This document shows, in pieces, positions 36,076 through 54,538 of a stretch of DNA of 64,000 nt. Numbering within the stretch: position 1 is the first letter of the stretch; every line of letters begins with the position of its first letter. A model generated the notes under the pieces. It saw only the letters and a list, made by a program, of their open reading frames with translations, ran no database searches and had not been told where the DNA came from. Location of the stretch: contig CM119271.1 in NCBI GenBank assembly GCA_051294375.1, positions 16,002,770 through 16,066,769 on the forward strand, read 5' to 3'. Source of the DNA: Paraspadella gotoi. Lineage: Eukaryota > Chaetognatha. A program made the position numbers and the translations under genes.

Positions 36076-39000
36076 ATGATTCTCGGTTCAGTTCGAAAGT
36101 CGTTGTTGTCGTCGTTGTCAACGTCGCTTCGTCGAAAGAGATCTGCGCTACTCCGGACGCTGACGTCATCTCCGCCGGAAATTACAGAGACTCGAGCGGC
36201 GCCGAAAAATCCATCGACTCGACTCGATCCCTTCAAGAATCCCGAGCCGGTTTTGCCCCGCGAGAATAAGGGAGACGCGAATCCAACGTTGGTTGATTGG
36301 GCCAGCGTCAAAGTAGGGCCTAGATGGGGTTAGGGCTTAGATGGGTTTTATGGGGTTGGGATTTAATTTAGGTTTAAAGCTTGGGTTGGACCGACTTAAC
36401 GCTTTGATTGGACAAGATTAGTGAATCGTGTTTCATAGATTTTTTAAAGCATTTTCGTTACTTAAATAGAAAAATAGAAAATAGTGAAACAAGTACTTTG
36501 CAAATTTTCATAACTTGAAGTAAAACTTAACAATGAAAAATTATCTACATTAGAGATTGGGTGAAATTGAGAAGAAGAATTGGATGTAAAAAGTTATAGG
36601 TTTGATCAGATTTGATTACAGTTGCGGTGAAATGAATTTTAGTTAAGGTAGGACAGGTTAAGTGTGTGAATAAACTAGAATCTTGTGAAGTCCGGCTTTA
36701 GTTAATTGGATTTGAGGCTTGGGTTAGTTAGAATTGAACCTTGGGTTGGATGAGATCGAGGCTTTTGTTGGATGGGATTGAGGCTTTGGTTGGATAGGAT
36801 TAAGGCTTTTGGTTGGATAGGATTGAAACTTTGGTTGGTACGGATTGAGGCTTTGGTTAGTTGGAATTGATGCTTGGGTTAGTTGGAATTGAGGCTCTGG
36901 TTAGTTGGGATTGAGATAAGATGAGTTGGACAGGCTTTGGTCTTTGTCGAGTCACTACGTCTTCCTCTTTCCTCCCTCCTTCAAGTTCCACGGTGGCGCC
37001 GGCGGTCCAGGCGTCATCCGATTCACGAGTCACTTCTTGCGCGAATACGCGGGACCCGACGGCGGCGACGGAGGCAACGGCGCCCACGTTGTTTTGAGGG
37101 CGAAGACCGGAGTTTCTAGTCTGCAACATTTGCCCAGCATCGTGTGGGCGGCGGATGGACAGAAAGGGGAGAAGTGAGTTGGGGAGAGGGGGTTGGTTTG
37201 GAGATGAGAGAACGTGAGGTGGGGAGAACATGGAAAGAAGTAAAGATGAAGCGGTGGGGATAGAGAGGAGAGCAGTTCGATGGAGATTGGATAGACTTTA
37301 AAAGATCCTTCAGACTTTATTGGCAGAATTTTTGAAATCTTCTTCTAAAGAAAAAAGAATTTTATTTGGTATTAGCTATTAGGTCATTTCGATTCTTTTC
37401 TAATTATTACATAAATATCTTCCCCTTTTCATTTTCTATCTCTCTCTCCCCCCATCTTTCTCTCTCTTTTCCCCCAGAAACAACTGCTGCGGGAAATCCA
37501 TGGATCATCTCTTCATCGACGTCCCCGTGGGGACGATGATCAAAGACGCTGAGACGAACGAGTTGCTCTACGATCTCGTCGAAGACGGGCGGATCTACGT
37601 GGCGGCGAGAGGCGGAGCCGGCGGAAAGGGTGAGGTGTGGACGGGAGGTTGGAAGAAGGCGTGGCCTTGAGAATTGGGGCTGCGTTTAAGGGAACATGAG
37701 ATTCATGAACTCCAATGATTATGACCTCATCTGAAATCGTTATGAAGTTTTAATATGCGATTACTTAGCTGTTCAAGCCAATGGAACGAGCTGAGTTTCA
37801 CCAAACTATACGGAAAAGAGTATTTAGGATTCACCACACATGCCCCCCCCCCCCAAGATAGCAAACTGATGTGACCAAGCCCAGAGTGACTGTCTTGAGA
37901 ATAGACACTCATTGCCACAGGGAGCGAGTTAGAAGTAGGGCATAGGCGTAGGATGCATACCCTAAAGCAACATCATGAGTGACGGTATGCAGCAGTTGCG
38001 TTTTCGATAGTAGGGCTCACCATTTATGGCAACAGGGGTACATGTGTGATGCCCGGGGTGTGAGGCATCTCCCAACAGCTAGCGCTCAGGGCTTTGGACC
38101 ACCACTCCATGTCACTGGCGTGTTTATGTCGACACCATCACACTTTAACCAATACTTAGCTGTCCAAGCCAATGGGATGCGCTGAGTTTCACCAAGCTAT
38201 ACAGGAAGCTAATTTAGGATTCGCCACAATACTTAATTTTCTTTATTATCTATATTATGTAATTAAAGTACTAAAAAGACAGTAATAATTCTTGTGTTAA
38301 TGACAACCGTTCAATATAAGCAGTCCCTGAGCTTCGAATCAAGCTGTAACACCGTGTTACAGGCAGGCAAAGCGCCCCGTTCCTATTAACTGCTCGGCGA
38401 CCACCGGGCTAGAACCCCGGACCTTTGGCTTGGGAGGCGAATGCCTTGCCTCCTGCACCAATGGCCGCTGATTAACAGTTTGTGGATTTTAGTCAACCAT
38501 AGTACATTTATTTACATGAAAATTTGCAAATTACTTGTTTCACTATTTTCTATTTTTATATTTTATTAAGGATTTAGTATTTAATCTATATTATTTAAAC
38601 AATATATATTGCTTTCTTTCTTAAAAAAAAAATTTTTACTTATTATTATATATAATATATATCTAATAACTCAATTTGGGAAGGGGAAGTCAGTGTTGTC
38701 TTCTGGAAATAGAGGGAGCATCTATAGCCATCTATACATCACAAGGTTAAATTACAATCTGTCCTAGTTTTCTAATAGATATCACACATCATTTCTGTTC
38801 GAAAGTCATTAATGAAAAATCATAATATCTAAGAGGCTGAACAGAAAGGGGTGGGAATGGATAATTTTTTGAGGGGGGACCAAAGTTATATGTGATTTTT
38901 TTTTACCAATAGGGATAAGACTACCATGTAGAATTGTATGTTCTGATTTTGGTAACGTGAACGCTTTATTTTACCTCAGGCAACGCGAGTTTCTTGACGA

Positions 39001-41422
39001 ACGAGAACCGAGCACCCGACTACGCGGAAGAGGGCGCGCCAGGCGAGGAGCGCCGACTCTTTCTCGAGATGAGGGTCATCGCCGAAGTCGGACTAGTTGG
39101 ATTCCCTAACGCAGGTGAGAGGGAAAGAAACCATTCAAACAAAATCAATCATTCTAATCAATCAATCCAATAAATCAGTCAAATCAATCAATCAAATCAA
39201 TCAATCAAATCAATCCAATCCAGGGAAGAGCACCCTCCTTCGCGCCATTTCCCGCGCCAGACCCAAAGTGGCCGCCTACCCCTTCACCACTCTCCGCCCT
39301 TTTGTCGGCTTCGTCGACTTTACCGACAAAGAAAGTCTCACCGTGGCCGACATTCCAGGCATCATTCCCAACGCGCATATGGTGAGAGAAATTCAATCGA
39401 TTCTTAACAAGTTTTACTCTAGAAATTCAATATGAAAAAAAATTGTGTTATTTGATCGTATTTGCATATTGCAGCTTTTGGTATAACTGGATATATTTCA
39501 ATTTTTAAGTCGAACTTTTGTTTCTTAATTAGTTTATCGTGTGTATAATTAGTAGAAGACGTTTGAAAATGTTTGCAACAACGAAAAGAAAGCAAATTCA
39601 CGATATCGTGTGTATAAAAATATCTTCCTTTAAAGCATTTCCTTATACTAAGAGTAGGACGGAAATAGGATTGCTTGTTTGATAAATAATTGAGATATCC
39701 TCGCCAGTCTCTCACCCCGATTCACATCGAGGCGTTCCGTTGTATCCTTGATTTTGACCACCTTGACAATGTTCAGTTATAGCATTTAAATGGATCAAGT
39801 ATCACGATGTCATCACGAGACTCTTGTTAGGATCTATCTTAATAATGAATATAATATGATAGGGTGACGGTCTTGGACTCGATTTTCTGCGTCACATTGA
39901 ACGATGCAAGTGTCTCGTTTACGTCCTCGACCTCTCCACCGGCGACGCCATGGATCAATTAAATTCTCTCAGGTTAGATTATAAAGTGTAATCGAACCGA
40001 CAATGTACCAATTTCTTACTCAAATATCAATCGACATCATTTAAACTAGCTGTCTTCTGATTTTGGACTGGCTATTGTGGATCAGGATAATTACATTGCA
40101 AGACCCTGCAAGACTCTTTGCGACTTTGTTTATTAACCCCCCCCCCAGATTACTCGATTTCCTTATCAATGTAGATGCAAAAATATACAAAACGAAAGAA
40201 ACAACTTTAATTTCACAATACCAATACCAATTTTTTTTATATTGTTATATCAAATATAAACAAATTAGCAAGGGTCTTTAAGCCAACGATTGGAGCGCTT
40301 CCTTCCGAGAGAAAAAAGAAAAGAAGAGTCGAGCGACGTCGCTTTTTCTCGAACAGAAGAACATCGCTTTATAAACCTGAGCTCGTTTCACCGAAGACGA
40401 CGATGATAACGACGACTACTAATGAGGAGGAGCCGCTTCTCTCTCTCTCTTTGCTCTCCTCTCTCTCTCTTTGCTCTTCTCTCTCTCTCGTTTGCTCTCT
40501 CTCTCTCTCTCTGTTTACTCGAAGGAAGCGCTTGATTATCTTGGGATTTTCTTCCCCTCGGCTTGGCGCGTCAAAGATGGCGACGCGCGGTGTCGCCGGT
40601 GGAATCATCAGCGTCGTCGCCTTCTGTCCTCGTTAGTCCTTGCCTTTTTTCGAATCATCGTCATCATCATCGTCATCTTCCGGTGACGGAAATGCGCCTT
40701 GTCGGCCTCGTCTTTCTCTTTTGACGATTTTGAATGTTCAACTTTACGACGATAAATCAATCAATCACTAATAAATCAAAACCCTTTTTTACGATTCTAT
40801 GGCTTTTCGTCTTCTTGACGATTCTATGGCTTTTTGTCTTCTTGACGATTCTATGGCTTTTCGTCTTCGCGATTTCATTTTTCGCCAGTTTAAACCTCCT
40901 TAGCATTCAATGTCCTAATTTCTAAGTTTATTTATATGTTATAATGTTTGTTTGTTTGTTTATTTATAGTGGTTGTACTAATTTCGTATGACAAAACCAC
41001 GAAATCAATATTATAAAAGTTGACGTCAATTGTCCTGAAACTTTTACAAACGCACCTGCACAATGTTAATAGTGAAAAGAAGAAAATTAATATTATTGAT
41101 AAATATTCTGTTTTAGTCGACGCAATGGTCCATAAGGCTTATCTTTTTGTTTTTCCCCAGATTCGAACTCGAGGCTTTCTCGCCCGGCCTCTCCACCTCC
41201 CGCCCCGTCGCCGTTTTGGGCAACAAGATCGACCTCCGCGAATCCAAGGCCAACTTCGTCCTCTTGAAGCGCCGCTTGGAGGAAGAGGCTGGCGACGCCG
41301 CCGCTGCTGCTGCTGTCCCGCTGCCGCTCTTCGCCATCTCCGGGAAGGAGGTTCTCAATCTGAAGGGACTCTTGACTCACTTGAGGAGAATCGTCAAGGA
41401 AGAGGAGAAGGGGGCTTCGTGA
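36076..41422 (+). CDS. MTG2: mitochondrial Obg-family GTPase
   Basis: Seven exons: 36076-36312, 36986-37173, 37478-37629, 38980-39114, 39224-39381, 39863-39972, 41161-41422; phases agree; 413 aa (human GTPBP5 406). The N-terminus is basic, Ser/Leu-rich and mitochondrial-like. The glycine-rich Obg fold is at about 75-190 ([45 protein letters not shown]). The G domain follows: GFPNAGKST (G1), DIPGI (G3), NKID (G4) and ISG near the G5 position. GTPBP5/MTG2 acts in late assembly of the mitochondrial large ribosomal subunit. The first donor (GTAGGG) is weak. Introns carry minisatellites, a tRNA-like sequence, a family-2 fragment and an octamer element. Confidence 0.92.
36714..36920 (+). repeat. 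~24-bp degenerate minisatellite
   Basis: About nine variants of GGATTGAGGCTTTGGTTGG, with alternative TTAGTTGG, at the 3' end of MTG2 intron 1. Confidence 0.8.
37762..38231 (+). repeat. two direct repeats 390 bp apart
   Basis: ACTTAGCTGTTCAAGCCAAT with GCTGAGTTTCACCAA and TTTAGGATTC at 37762-37840 recurs at 38153-38231 at about 85% identity. The sequence between, including a run of 13 C, is non-coding. It may be a tandem pair of an unknown repeat or an element with direct ends. Confidence 0.65.
38396..38468 (-). tRNA. tRNA-Gly(CCC)-like sequence, probably pseudogene or SINE head
   Basis: Read on the minus strand it is 73 nt long. The acceptor stem GCGGCCA/TGGTCGC pairs fully with one G-U. 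The A box TGGTGCAGGAGG fits the consensus; the B box GGTTCTAGCCC has one mismatch. The anticodon loop CTCCCAA gives CCC, and the T stem CCGGG/CCCGG is perfect. The D arm is poor and the anticodon stem has one mismatch, so a functional tRNA is doubtful. It lies in MTG2 intron 3, inside a repeat-derived patch. Confidence 0.45.
39453..39472 (-). repeat. octamer intron element, copy 7
   Basis: Reverse copy 72 nt after the donor of MTG2 intron 39382-39862. Confidence 0.65.
40045..40180 (+). mobile_element. family-2 intron repeat, diverged copy
   Basis: Blocks CTGTCTTCTGATTTTGGACTGGC, shortened here to TTTTGGACTGGC, then TTTGTTTATTAA and AGATTACTCGATTTCCTTATCAATG, correspond in order to 26935-27080. 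It is in MTG2 intron 6. Confidence 0.5.
40789..40876 (+). repeat. 28-bp tandem repeat, three copies
   Basis: Unit ACGATTCTATGGCTTTTCGT plus CTTCTTG repeats three times in the last MTG2 intron. Confidence 0.9.
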
Positions 41423-42503
41423 TGGAAGTGAAAGGGAGGGGAAATAATTGTCAATTTGATAATAAATAATTATTGAATAAACTGTGATTGTTGTTGTTTA
41501 TTAATTACTGTCGTTAATGTTTCTTTTCCAGAATTATTACATAGCTAATCTTGAATTATGGACTTCGAACGTTTACGGAAAATATTCCGAAGTAATGTCC
41601 GCTTTTATTTCCGGGAAATGATGTATTTTGAATGTCGAACAGTAAACGCTTTTACGTTGTTTTCTCACTTGTAATTTTTTTCTCCAAATGGCTCAAAATT
41701 ATATAAAAATCAAAGGAAATTGTTTGATAAGCAGTATTGTTTATCAAATGTTCAAACTAGGCAACCGATTCCGATTGTTGGGCCTTATTTTGAAAATTTA
41801 AACATGATTCCCAGTTTCTTCTTTCCTTTTTTCCGAAGGATTGTAAAGCTGAATATTTTTTTTTTTTTTGGGGGGGGGGTTGTGACTTGTGTCGGTAAGT
41901 CGCGACTTATACTTCTAAAACTAGGCCAATACAATTTGGTCAAATTCATAGATTAATAGCGCGAAACCCCAAAGACTTCTATTTGGTTCCCGCGCGATTT
42001 CTCTGCTCTTTATTTTAATGGCGCTTCTCCGTTGGCACCTTCATCCGTTGCTGGAAAGGCTGTGTTTTTTGAGCAGTACAATGATAAACTGATTGTACGG
42101 CTGCGAATGGGCTATTTTCCAGCACGCAATTTTCTTACTAGCTAATTAACAAACACTTAGTCTTCATATGGGAAGAGTATGCGAAAAGCGACACGGGAGA
42201 ATCTCTGATCGCCCTTCGCCAGAAATCTGGGAATCATGATTTAAATCTGCCGATTTTGTGAATGTACACTTCCCTCGATCTTTTTGCGATGCGGGAGATC
42301 TGGTGTTCCCTCCGTATTTGACTTTGTTGGAGCGGATTTCTTCCCTTTAGGCTCCACTAAAGCGGTTTGCTGGAGCGCGGTGTCGCCGGAGCCTTTTTTT
42401 CTTCGAGCGAAAGAGTCAGAACGATTAACCAATCAAACGCTTTCTCGTTTCAGTTGACTTTCGATACCATAAACTGAAAAAAAAACAACCTTAGAATACA
42501 ACA
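41423..42503. other. intergenic spacer after MTG2
   Basis: MTG2 3' flank with AATAAA at 41462 and 41476 (likely polyadenylation), a T-run/G-run at 41860-41880, then the upstream region of the next gene. A minus-strand frame at 42241-42432 has no domain. Confidence 0.45.
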
Positions 42504-44582
42504 ATGCACCGCTACGGCGGATTTGGTGGCGACCGCTACAGCGGCGCCGGCGGGTCTGGCCTCGGCGCCGGAAGCATGGGTTATGGCGGTTCCAACTTTG
42601 AGCGCTCGCGCGGGAGCTCCTTCAGAGACGGCTACGGGATGCGGGTCGACGGCCACTCTGAAATGCGCGAATCCGAACAGGAAGGAGGCATCTTCTTCCA
42701 AGGAAAACTATTAGACTCTTTCGGGAGTGGCGGCGGTCTCGGGAGTGCCAACGCTGGCGGCCTTGGGGGCGGAGCCGGCTTTGGAAGCGTCCGCGGCGGC
42801 GGTTACAGCGGCAGCCTCTCGGGAGGCATGGGCGGTGGCTTCGGGAGCGGGAGCGGGAGCAGCCTCGGTGACGATCGATTCGGTGGTCAATCGCATCATC
42901 AGACTGGTTTCTGGAAATCTCCTCCGGGGGGAAGAGGCAGGGGCAAAAAAAGGGGTGGTGGTGGTGGTGGTGGTGGTGGTGGTGGCGGCGCCTGGGCCAA
43001 CGGCGCCGCTCGCAAGGCTGAGTCCGACCTTGAGGCCAAAAGGAAAGAACAGGCCAAAATGGCCAAACTGGCCGAAGACGAGAAACGCTTGAGGCAGATG
43101 GAGGAAAAGAGAAGGATGGAGATGGAGGAAATGAGAATGATGGAGGAAGAGAGAAAGAAAAGGATGGAGGAAGAGAAAGCGAGAAAAGTGATGGAAGAAC
43201 TCAAGATGAAACAAGCGGGCGAACGGCGCAAGGAGGCTGAGATTTTAAGAAAGGAGGAAATCTTAAAGAGGAAAGAGCACGAGCTCATGAGGCAAGAGCG
43301 ACAGTTGGCCGCTCAGCGAGAGAGAGAGCGAGTCGAGAGAGAGTTGCAGCGGGAGCAGTCAAAGATCCGCGAAGAGAGGAGTCTTCAGGAGCTGCGACAG
43401 CGCGAAGAGTTGCAGCTCCGCCGCTTGGAGGAGGAGCAGATCCAGCAGCGGTTGATGCAGGATCAATTGCGGGCGCAGGAAGAGATGATTCAGCAGCGCC
43501 ATGCGGAGCAGACGATGAGAATGAAGGCCGCAGTGTTGAATCTCGCTCAGCGGGCCGCCGGGGCGGGCCTGATGGGCCCGCTGCCAAACAGAGAACCTCA
43601 CTTTGCCAGGGGCGGGAGATTCGCCGGCAGGGGGCGCGGCTTTGACAGGGGCCGGGGAGGTGTTGGCTTCAGGGGACGCGGTAGCGCCGTCAGGGGCCGC
43701 GGCGGAAGTGGGAGCGTCGTTGGTAACACCAGCGCTCCTCCCGAAGATCTTAACCTCACTCCGGAAGAGAGGAAGAAGAGGAGGAATCAGAGGAAGAGTC
43801 TGAGGAGACAGGAGAAGAACAAAGTTAGGGTTTTGATGAAATTAGAGGCGGAAGATAAAGAGCGTCGCCTCGTCTGTCGTCAAATCATAAATGATCTCTG
43901 CCGCAAAGTCGCCCACAAGATGAAGTATCCCGACAACGAGGCGCAGACCGACATGTTCCCGGTCGTCACGCCGCTGGCCGACGTTTTGGAGGAGTTCAGG
44001 GAGGAACAGAGAAAGAGGAGGGAGATAGAAAGAGAGGAGGAGAAGAGAAAGAAGGAGGAAGAGGAGGAGGAGGAGAAGAGAAAGAAGGAGGAAGAGGAGG
44101 AAATGAAAAGGAAAGAAGAGGAGGAGAGAAAGGAGAGGGAGGCGAAAGAGGAGGAAGAGAGGAAGGAGAGAGAAGCGAACGAGGAAGAAGAAAGGAAAGT
44201 TAAGGAAGAAGAAAAGAGAGAAGAAGATGAAGTTGTGGAGATTAAAGCCGAGGTCTCTCCCTCTGACCAAGATGAGACCGACAAAGACGCCACCAAAGGC
44301 GCTGAATCTCCTATCAAACGCAAGACTAACAGAGCGCGTCGTGGTCGAGGCGCTCGAGGCGGCGCCAAGCGCGCCGCCGAAGACAACGCCGAGGTTGGCG
44401 CCGTAGAGGTCAAAAAGTCTCGATCCGCGACCAGGGGCGCTCGAGGTGGCCGCGGTGGCCGTGGAGGTCGAGGCGGCTCCAAATCTCCCAACACGGCGTC
44501 GAAACCCGTTACCGTTGAAGGCGATAAGGAAGAGGACGACGACGACGACGACGGAATCGTCGTTTTGGACGACGACGAATGA
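42504..44582 (+). CDS. RGG/glycine-rich coiled-coil protein
   Basis: Single uninterrupted frame of 692 aa, the only long intronless gene here. Residues 1-170 are glycine-rich with aromatic/arginine spacing (RYGGFGGDRY, GYGGSNF) and a run of 11 glycines. Residues 175-350 are a highly charged helix (E/K/R/Q/M-rich coiled coil). At 355-415 there is an RG/RGG block (GRGRGFDRGRGG). At 420-500 lies a basic, possibly folded segment (LTPEERKKRRNQRKSL, RRLVCRQIINDLCRKVAHKM). A second Glu/Lys coiled coil, an NLS-like KRKTNRARRGRG, RGG repeats and an acidic end follow. Likely a nuclear RNA-associated protein; it resembles the low-complexity parts of the ZNF326/AKAP95 type but has no zinc finger. Family not identified. 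Confidence 0.75.
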   Translation: MHRYGGFGGDRYSGAGGSGLGAGSMGYGGSNFERSRGSSFRDGYGMRVDGHSEMRESEQEGGIFFQGKLLDSFGSGGGLGSANAGGLGGGAGFGSVRGGGYSGSLSGGMGGGFGSGSGSSLGDDRFGGQSHHQTGFWKSPPGGRGRGKKRGGGGGGGGGGGGAWANGAARKAESDLEAKRKEQAKMAKLAEDEKRLRQMEEKRRMEMEEMRMMEEERKKRMEEEKARKVMEELKMKQAGERRKEAEILRKEEILKRKEHELMRQERQLAAQRERERVERELQREQSKIREERSLQELRQREELQLRRLEEEQIQQRLMQDQLRAQEEMIQQRHAEQTMRMKAAVLNLAQRAAGAGLMGPLPNREPHFARGGRFAGRGRGFDRGRGGVGFRGRGSAVRGRGGSGSVVGNTSAPPEDLNLTPEERKKRRNQRKSLRRQEKNKVRVLMKLEAEDKERRLVCRQIINDLCRKVAHKMKYPDNEAQTDMFPVVTPLADVLEEFREEQRKRREIEREEEKRKKEEEEEEEKRKKEEEEEMKRKEEEERKEREAKEEEERKEREANEEEERKVKEEEKREEDEVVEIKAEVSPSDQDETDKDATKGAESPIKRKTNRARRGRGARGGAKRAAEDNAEVGAVEVKKSRSATRGARGGRGGRGGRGGSKSPNTASKPVTVEGDKEEDDDDDDGIVVLDDDE

Positions 44583-46292
44583 GCTCGTCCAATCTAAAAA
44601 TAGAACAGAGACGAGAAACGATCCGTGGCTGAATTTTGGGGGATGTGAGGGTGGGTAGGGCTTAATCTCTCTCTTCTTCTCTCCGAAAACTTTATTTCAT
44701 GGAGAACCAATGGCTTTTCACTGTAAATATTGAAAACACTCTCGCTATAAAATTTACGTTTTTGTAGCGCTGTATTTTCCGAACGCCGCTTCGATAGCCA
44801 TGGCGGGCCCTGTCTATCCCCCCCCCCCGAATTGTCTATTTCACTTTCATGTCTTTATCAAAATTAAGGCGGCAGAGAAAAATGATTTACCGAATTTGAT
44901 TTGGTTTGTTATATTCGACCGCCGTCATTTTTCCTTTTGTAGACCCCAGCGGCCTGGCCGCCTCTAGAATTCAATGGGCTGCGAATCCCAGGTTGGTGAA
45001 AGAGAATCACAAATATTTTTTCTTTCCCTTTTAGTCTTTTACCTTCCGCGTCATCGTTCATACTCGAATATATATTTGAGTATAATGTACTGTATTGCGA
45101 GCCCAAGTAGATTCCGATTGTTTATAGTCTAAATATTTTAAGGGTTTTGAAACCTTAAGTTGTCTTTGCCGAATTCATTTTTGAAGTTTGGGCGAACCCG
45201 GCTCGCGATATTTTTTTTTTGGTTTTTAGAGCATTTAATGAAAACTTGTCATATTTTAATGGAGTCAAATGTTTAAAAAAATTTATTATAATGACGATGG
45301 ACGAAATTAAATGATGTTTGGTGTATAATTTCAATGTCGGAAAACCAAACAAACGAAACGAAGTGAATTCATGGCTGATATTTTCCCCTTTATCAGTGTT
45401 GTATTTTTCCGTTCAATCCCTTATTATTAGTCTATTTATTATCAGTTGAGCTATTATTAAATCGTCTCTCGTCGGTTTGACAAAGACCGCCCTTGTTCAT
45501 AATGTTTCTCGTGGGCGTAACACGAATAATGAAATCGCCTATCGGAGGATCTTCATCTGTGGTCGATGAGACCCTTAATTTAGATTCGGGTACATGAATC
45601 ACGTGGGAGTTATGGATAACGCCACCCTTTCGCCGACCCCGTTTTTCGATAACGGATAAGATTAGTATGAAGGTGGACCAGAGAAGCTTACTTATCACAC
45701 TTCGGAAAAGCCATCGACAAGGTAAGAATTCTTTTCTGTTTAGCCGTAATTATGTCGAAGAAATCTTATGGTTTTCATTTTCTCTTTAAGCCAATAGAGA
45801 TGCAGTACGAAACTGCCTCTGTACTGTAGGGGATGAACTTTGGCGATTGAATCCGAAGACAGCAATCACTTCGCCGATAAAGATTTTCAAATCGTGAAGG
45901 GCGTCTGAATGGAATGGAATATTCGTTGGACATCTTCATGAAAACGATGATCCAGCAGTGATGAAGAAAACTCGATCGCTGAGCTGTTTAAGAGGAAATA
46001 TTCGAATTTGATTATCATTTCGATTGTTAACTCATTTTAAAGTTTAAACGATATTTTACATCCTTGTGTTTATCTAAATTCGTTGGCCCTTTTTTTTTAG
46101 GCTTTCGTTATTCTCCCATCCAGTCTTATTTATTACTAAATAACATTAAATATCTAAGCGGATTTGAGAAATTGTTACTCGCATTCCTGATTTTTAAGTT
46201 ATATTTACTTCCACGCGAACAAAAAGAACCCAGAAAACCGTAGTTTACATATACAAATTTTCTCGCACACCGTGCAAAAAAAAGCGGAAAAA
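44583..46292. other. intergenic spacer, upstream of Hsp110
   Basis: 3' flank of the glycine-rich gene, then AT-rich sequence; a poly-C run at 44820. No gene seen. It contains heat-shock-element-like sequence listed separately. Confidence 0.45.
45917..45942 (+). promoter_or_regulatory. candidate heat-shock elements
   Basis: GAATATTC (GAAnnTTC) at 45917-45924 and TTCATGAA (TTCnnGAA) at 45935-45942, about 350-375 bp before the Hsp110 start codon. HSF normally needs three alternating nGAAn units in 5-bp register; these two pairs are not in one continuous register, so this is tentative. Confidence 0.3.
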
Positions 46293-52555
<6,263 letters not shown>

Positions 52556-53927
52556 GAGATAGAGACAGAGACGGAGAGAGTGAGAGAGAGTGAGCGGTTT
52601 CGGCCGGGAATTCCATTGTGATATCTTTCGATAATCTTTTTCGAGTTGCATTTTTTTTCTGGTCCCGCGAATTAAATTTTAGATGAAAAACTATTGTTGG
52701 CCATATTTTTTTTTCTTTTTGGGAGGGCGTGAGCTTTGGGCGATCGATTTTATAACCGTTTAGCCTCCTTAGTCGCGTTACACGTTAACGATCAATTGAA
52801 GAAAGATAAACGTTTGGGGTGCTACTTTTTAACAGGGTTTTTTTCTAACGCTGATCCATCCCTCGTTTATGTCCAGGCGATGGGTAAAAAAAAAGGATAT
52901 ATATTTAATCATTATTTTAATTTATTAGTTAGCCAATAACGCTTTTCCCCTTTTTCCCGAGAATGATCGTTTTATTGGCTTTGACTCCGACGTCGGTAGA
53001 GCAAAAACGAATAGAGGGGGGGGTTATACGTTGTGGTTAAAAGTTTTCCTTTTTTTAATTTGTTTTTGTCCACCTTTTTTACTTTAAAAAATAACTAGTT
53101 TCACCTTTTTAGTTTCCATTTTTTTCGTTCGAGCGTCTAGGTTTAATTTTCGTACCGATTTACCTGAATCATGAAAAGTAACTAGCACGATGTAATGCGT
53201 ACTATTTGTAATAAAATATAAACGTTGTTTAGGCAGAAATATGTAAAAACGCGTTAGAGGTTAAAGGCGTTTATGATTTAATAAATATTAATCTTAATGA
53301 AATTGTCCAAACGTAAGGAGTCGAGGGTCTTTTAAGCCATAAGTCAATTTTAAAAGAATACAGGGTGACCGTTTCTTTCGCCGCCGGTTTGAAAAAAGTA
53401 GCTTACGATCTCGTTTTTAATAATGATATGATATTAATAATTTATATATTATTATAGGCTGCTATCCCTGGAGTGTCTTCTTTACTAATGCCCGCATTTT
53501 AACGTAAACACTATCTTAAAATATATAGTTACTGATACATTTTCGAACCGGCACTCAACGAAATATCACCCTGTCCTCCATATCAATTTTGGAACCCAGC
53601 ATCTCTCGCGAATAAATTATGTTTAGGTATTCTTAGCTTGTGATATTTTCATTCATACAATCGCAGTTTTTTGTAATAACAATGTTTAAAAAAAGCCATA
53701 CCTACATAAGCGATTAAATAAAACCAAAAACTTATTGCTAGAAATACCATTAGCTATTTCATTGCAATGAAATAAAAAGTCATGCTTCTTCTGAAGAAAG
53801 AAATTCACCCCTTCCCCCCGTATTTGGCAGTTTTAATACGTAACTATCTCCCTCTCGCGGGGCGCGATATATTTATTTATTATTGATTCCGTTTTTAAAA
53901 AACCATTTCGCTAAATAAACTATAGCG
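52556..53927. other. intergenic spacer, HSPA4-MIX23
   Basis: HSPA4 3' flank then AT-rich sequence; short frames at 52736 and elsewhere show no domain. CTATAG two bases before the MIX23 start codon could be an acceptor. Confidence 0.45.
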
Positions 53928-54538
53928 ATGCTCATGGCCTCGGATTCGCCCGCCGATCCGCCAGCAGATCCGCCCGCCAACTCGTCCGCCAATCCGCCCG
54001 CCGACTGCCCGGAGATTCAGTGCCAAGACTTTCAAGCCTTTCAGCTTCAACTGAAGAATCTTCGCTTCGTCGACGATCGAATCGTGAACGAACTCAATTC
54101 AGAGATTGTCCGTCATCCAGACCCAAGCGCCAAGTGCCTCGAGCTACACCGACTCATCCTCTCCACGCATCAAATCAGAGGTGGAGGATCGTGGGGGGTA
54201 TATTTTAATATTTATTTATTAATGATTAAATTAATTATTTTATTAGATTCATCGATTAAAAAATGTATAAAGAAGACGGCGTCCGACATCAACGACATCA
54301 AAGTGAAACGAGACGCGGAGGAGGAAGCGGTAATTTATTAATTTATTATTGATAAATATTATCTAATCGCATTTTAATATTTGTTATATTTTTCTACTTG
54401 GAGATCTTTGAAATGCGCCGCGTCCAACGACGACTCCAACTTTTTCAAAAGGAGCTCAACATCGAGGAGATCGTCAAGGAGAGAACGTTGAAGGCTTTCA
54501 AGGAGAGATGTCGCTTTCACTACGACGTCGATCTTTGA
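53928..54538 (+). CDS. MIX23: MIX23 (CCDC58) mitochondrial intermembrane-space protein
   Basis: Three exons: 53928-54180, 54247-54329, 54404-54538; phases agree; 156 aa (human 144). After a repetitive Pro/Ala/Asp lead (PADPPADPPANSS) comes CQDFQAFQLQLKNLRFVDDRI, shortened here to FQLQLKNLRFVDDRIVNELN, then CLELHRLILSTHQIR, IKKCIKKTASDI, ELNIEEIVKERTLKAFKERC and a final CRFH. These match MIX23 in order. The conserved cysteines in KC, RC and CL fit its disulfide-forming twin-cysteine design. The family acts in mitochondrial protein import regulation in the intermembrane space. The gene ends only 239 bp before the next start. Confidence 0.85.

Noticed and set aside
42711-43214. Long minus-strand open frames opposite the glycine-rich gene (also 43842-44494)
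   Set aside because: They mirror low-complexity, GC-rich plus-strand codons; their residues (runs of P, L, S, F) are what the complement of G/E/K runs gives.
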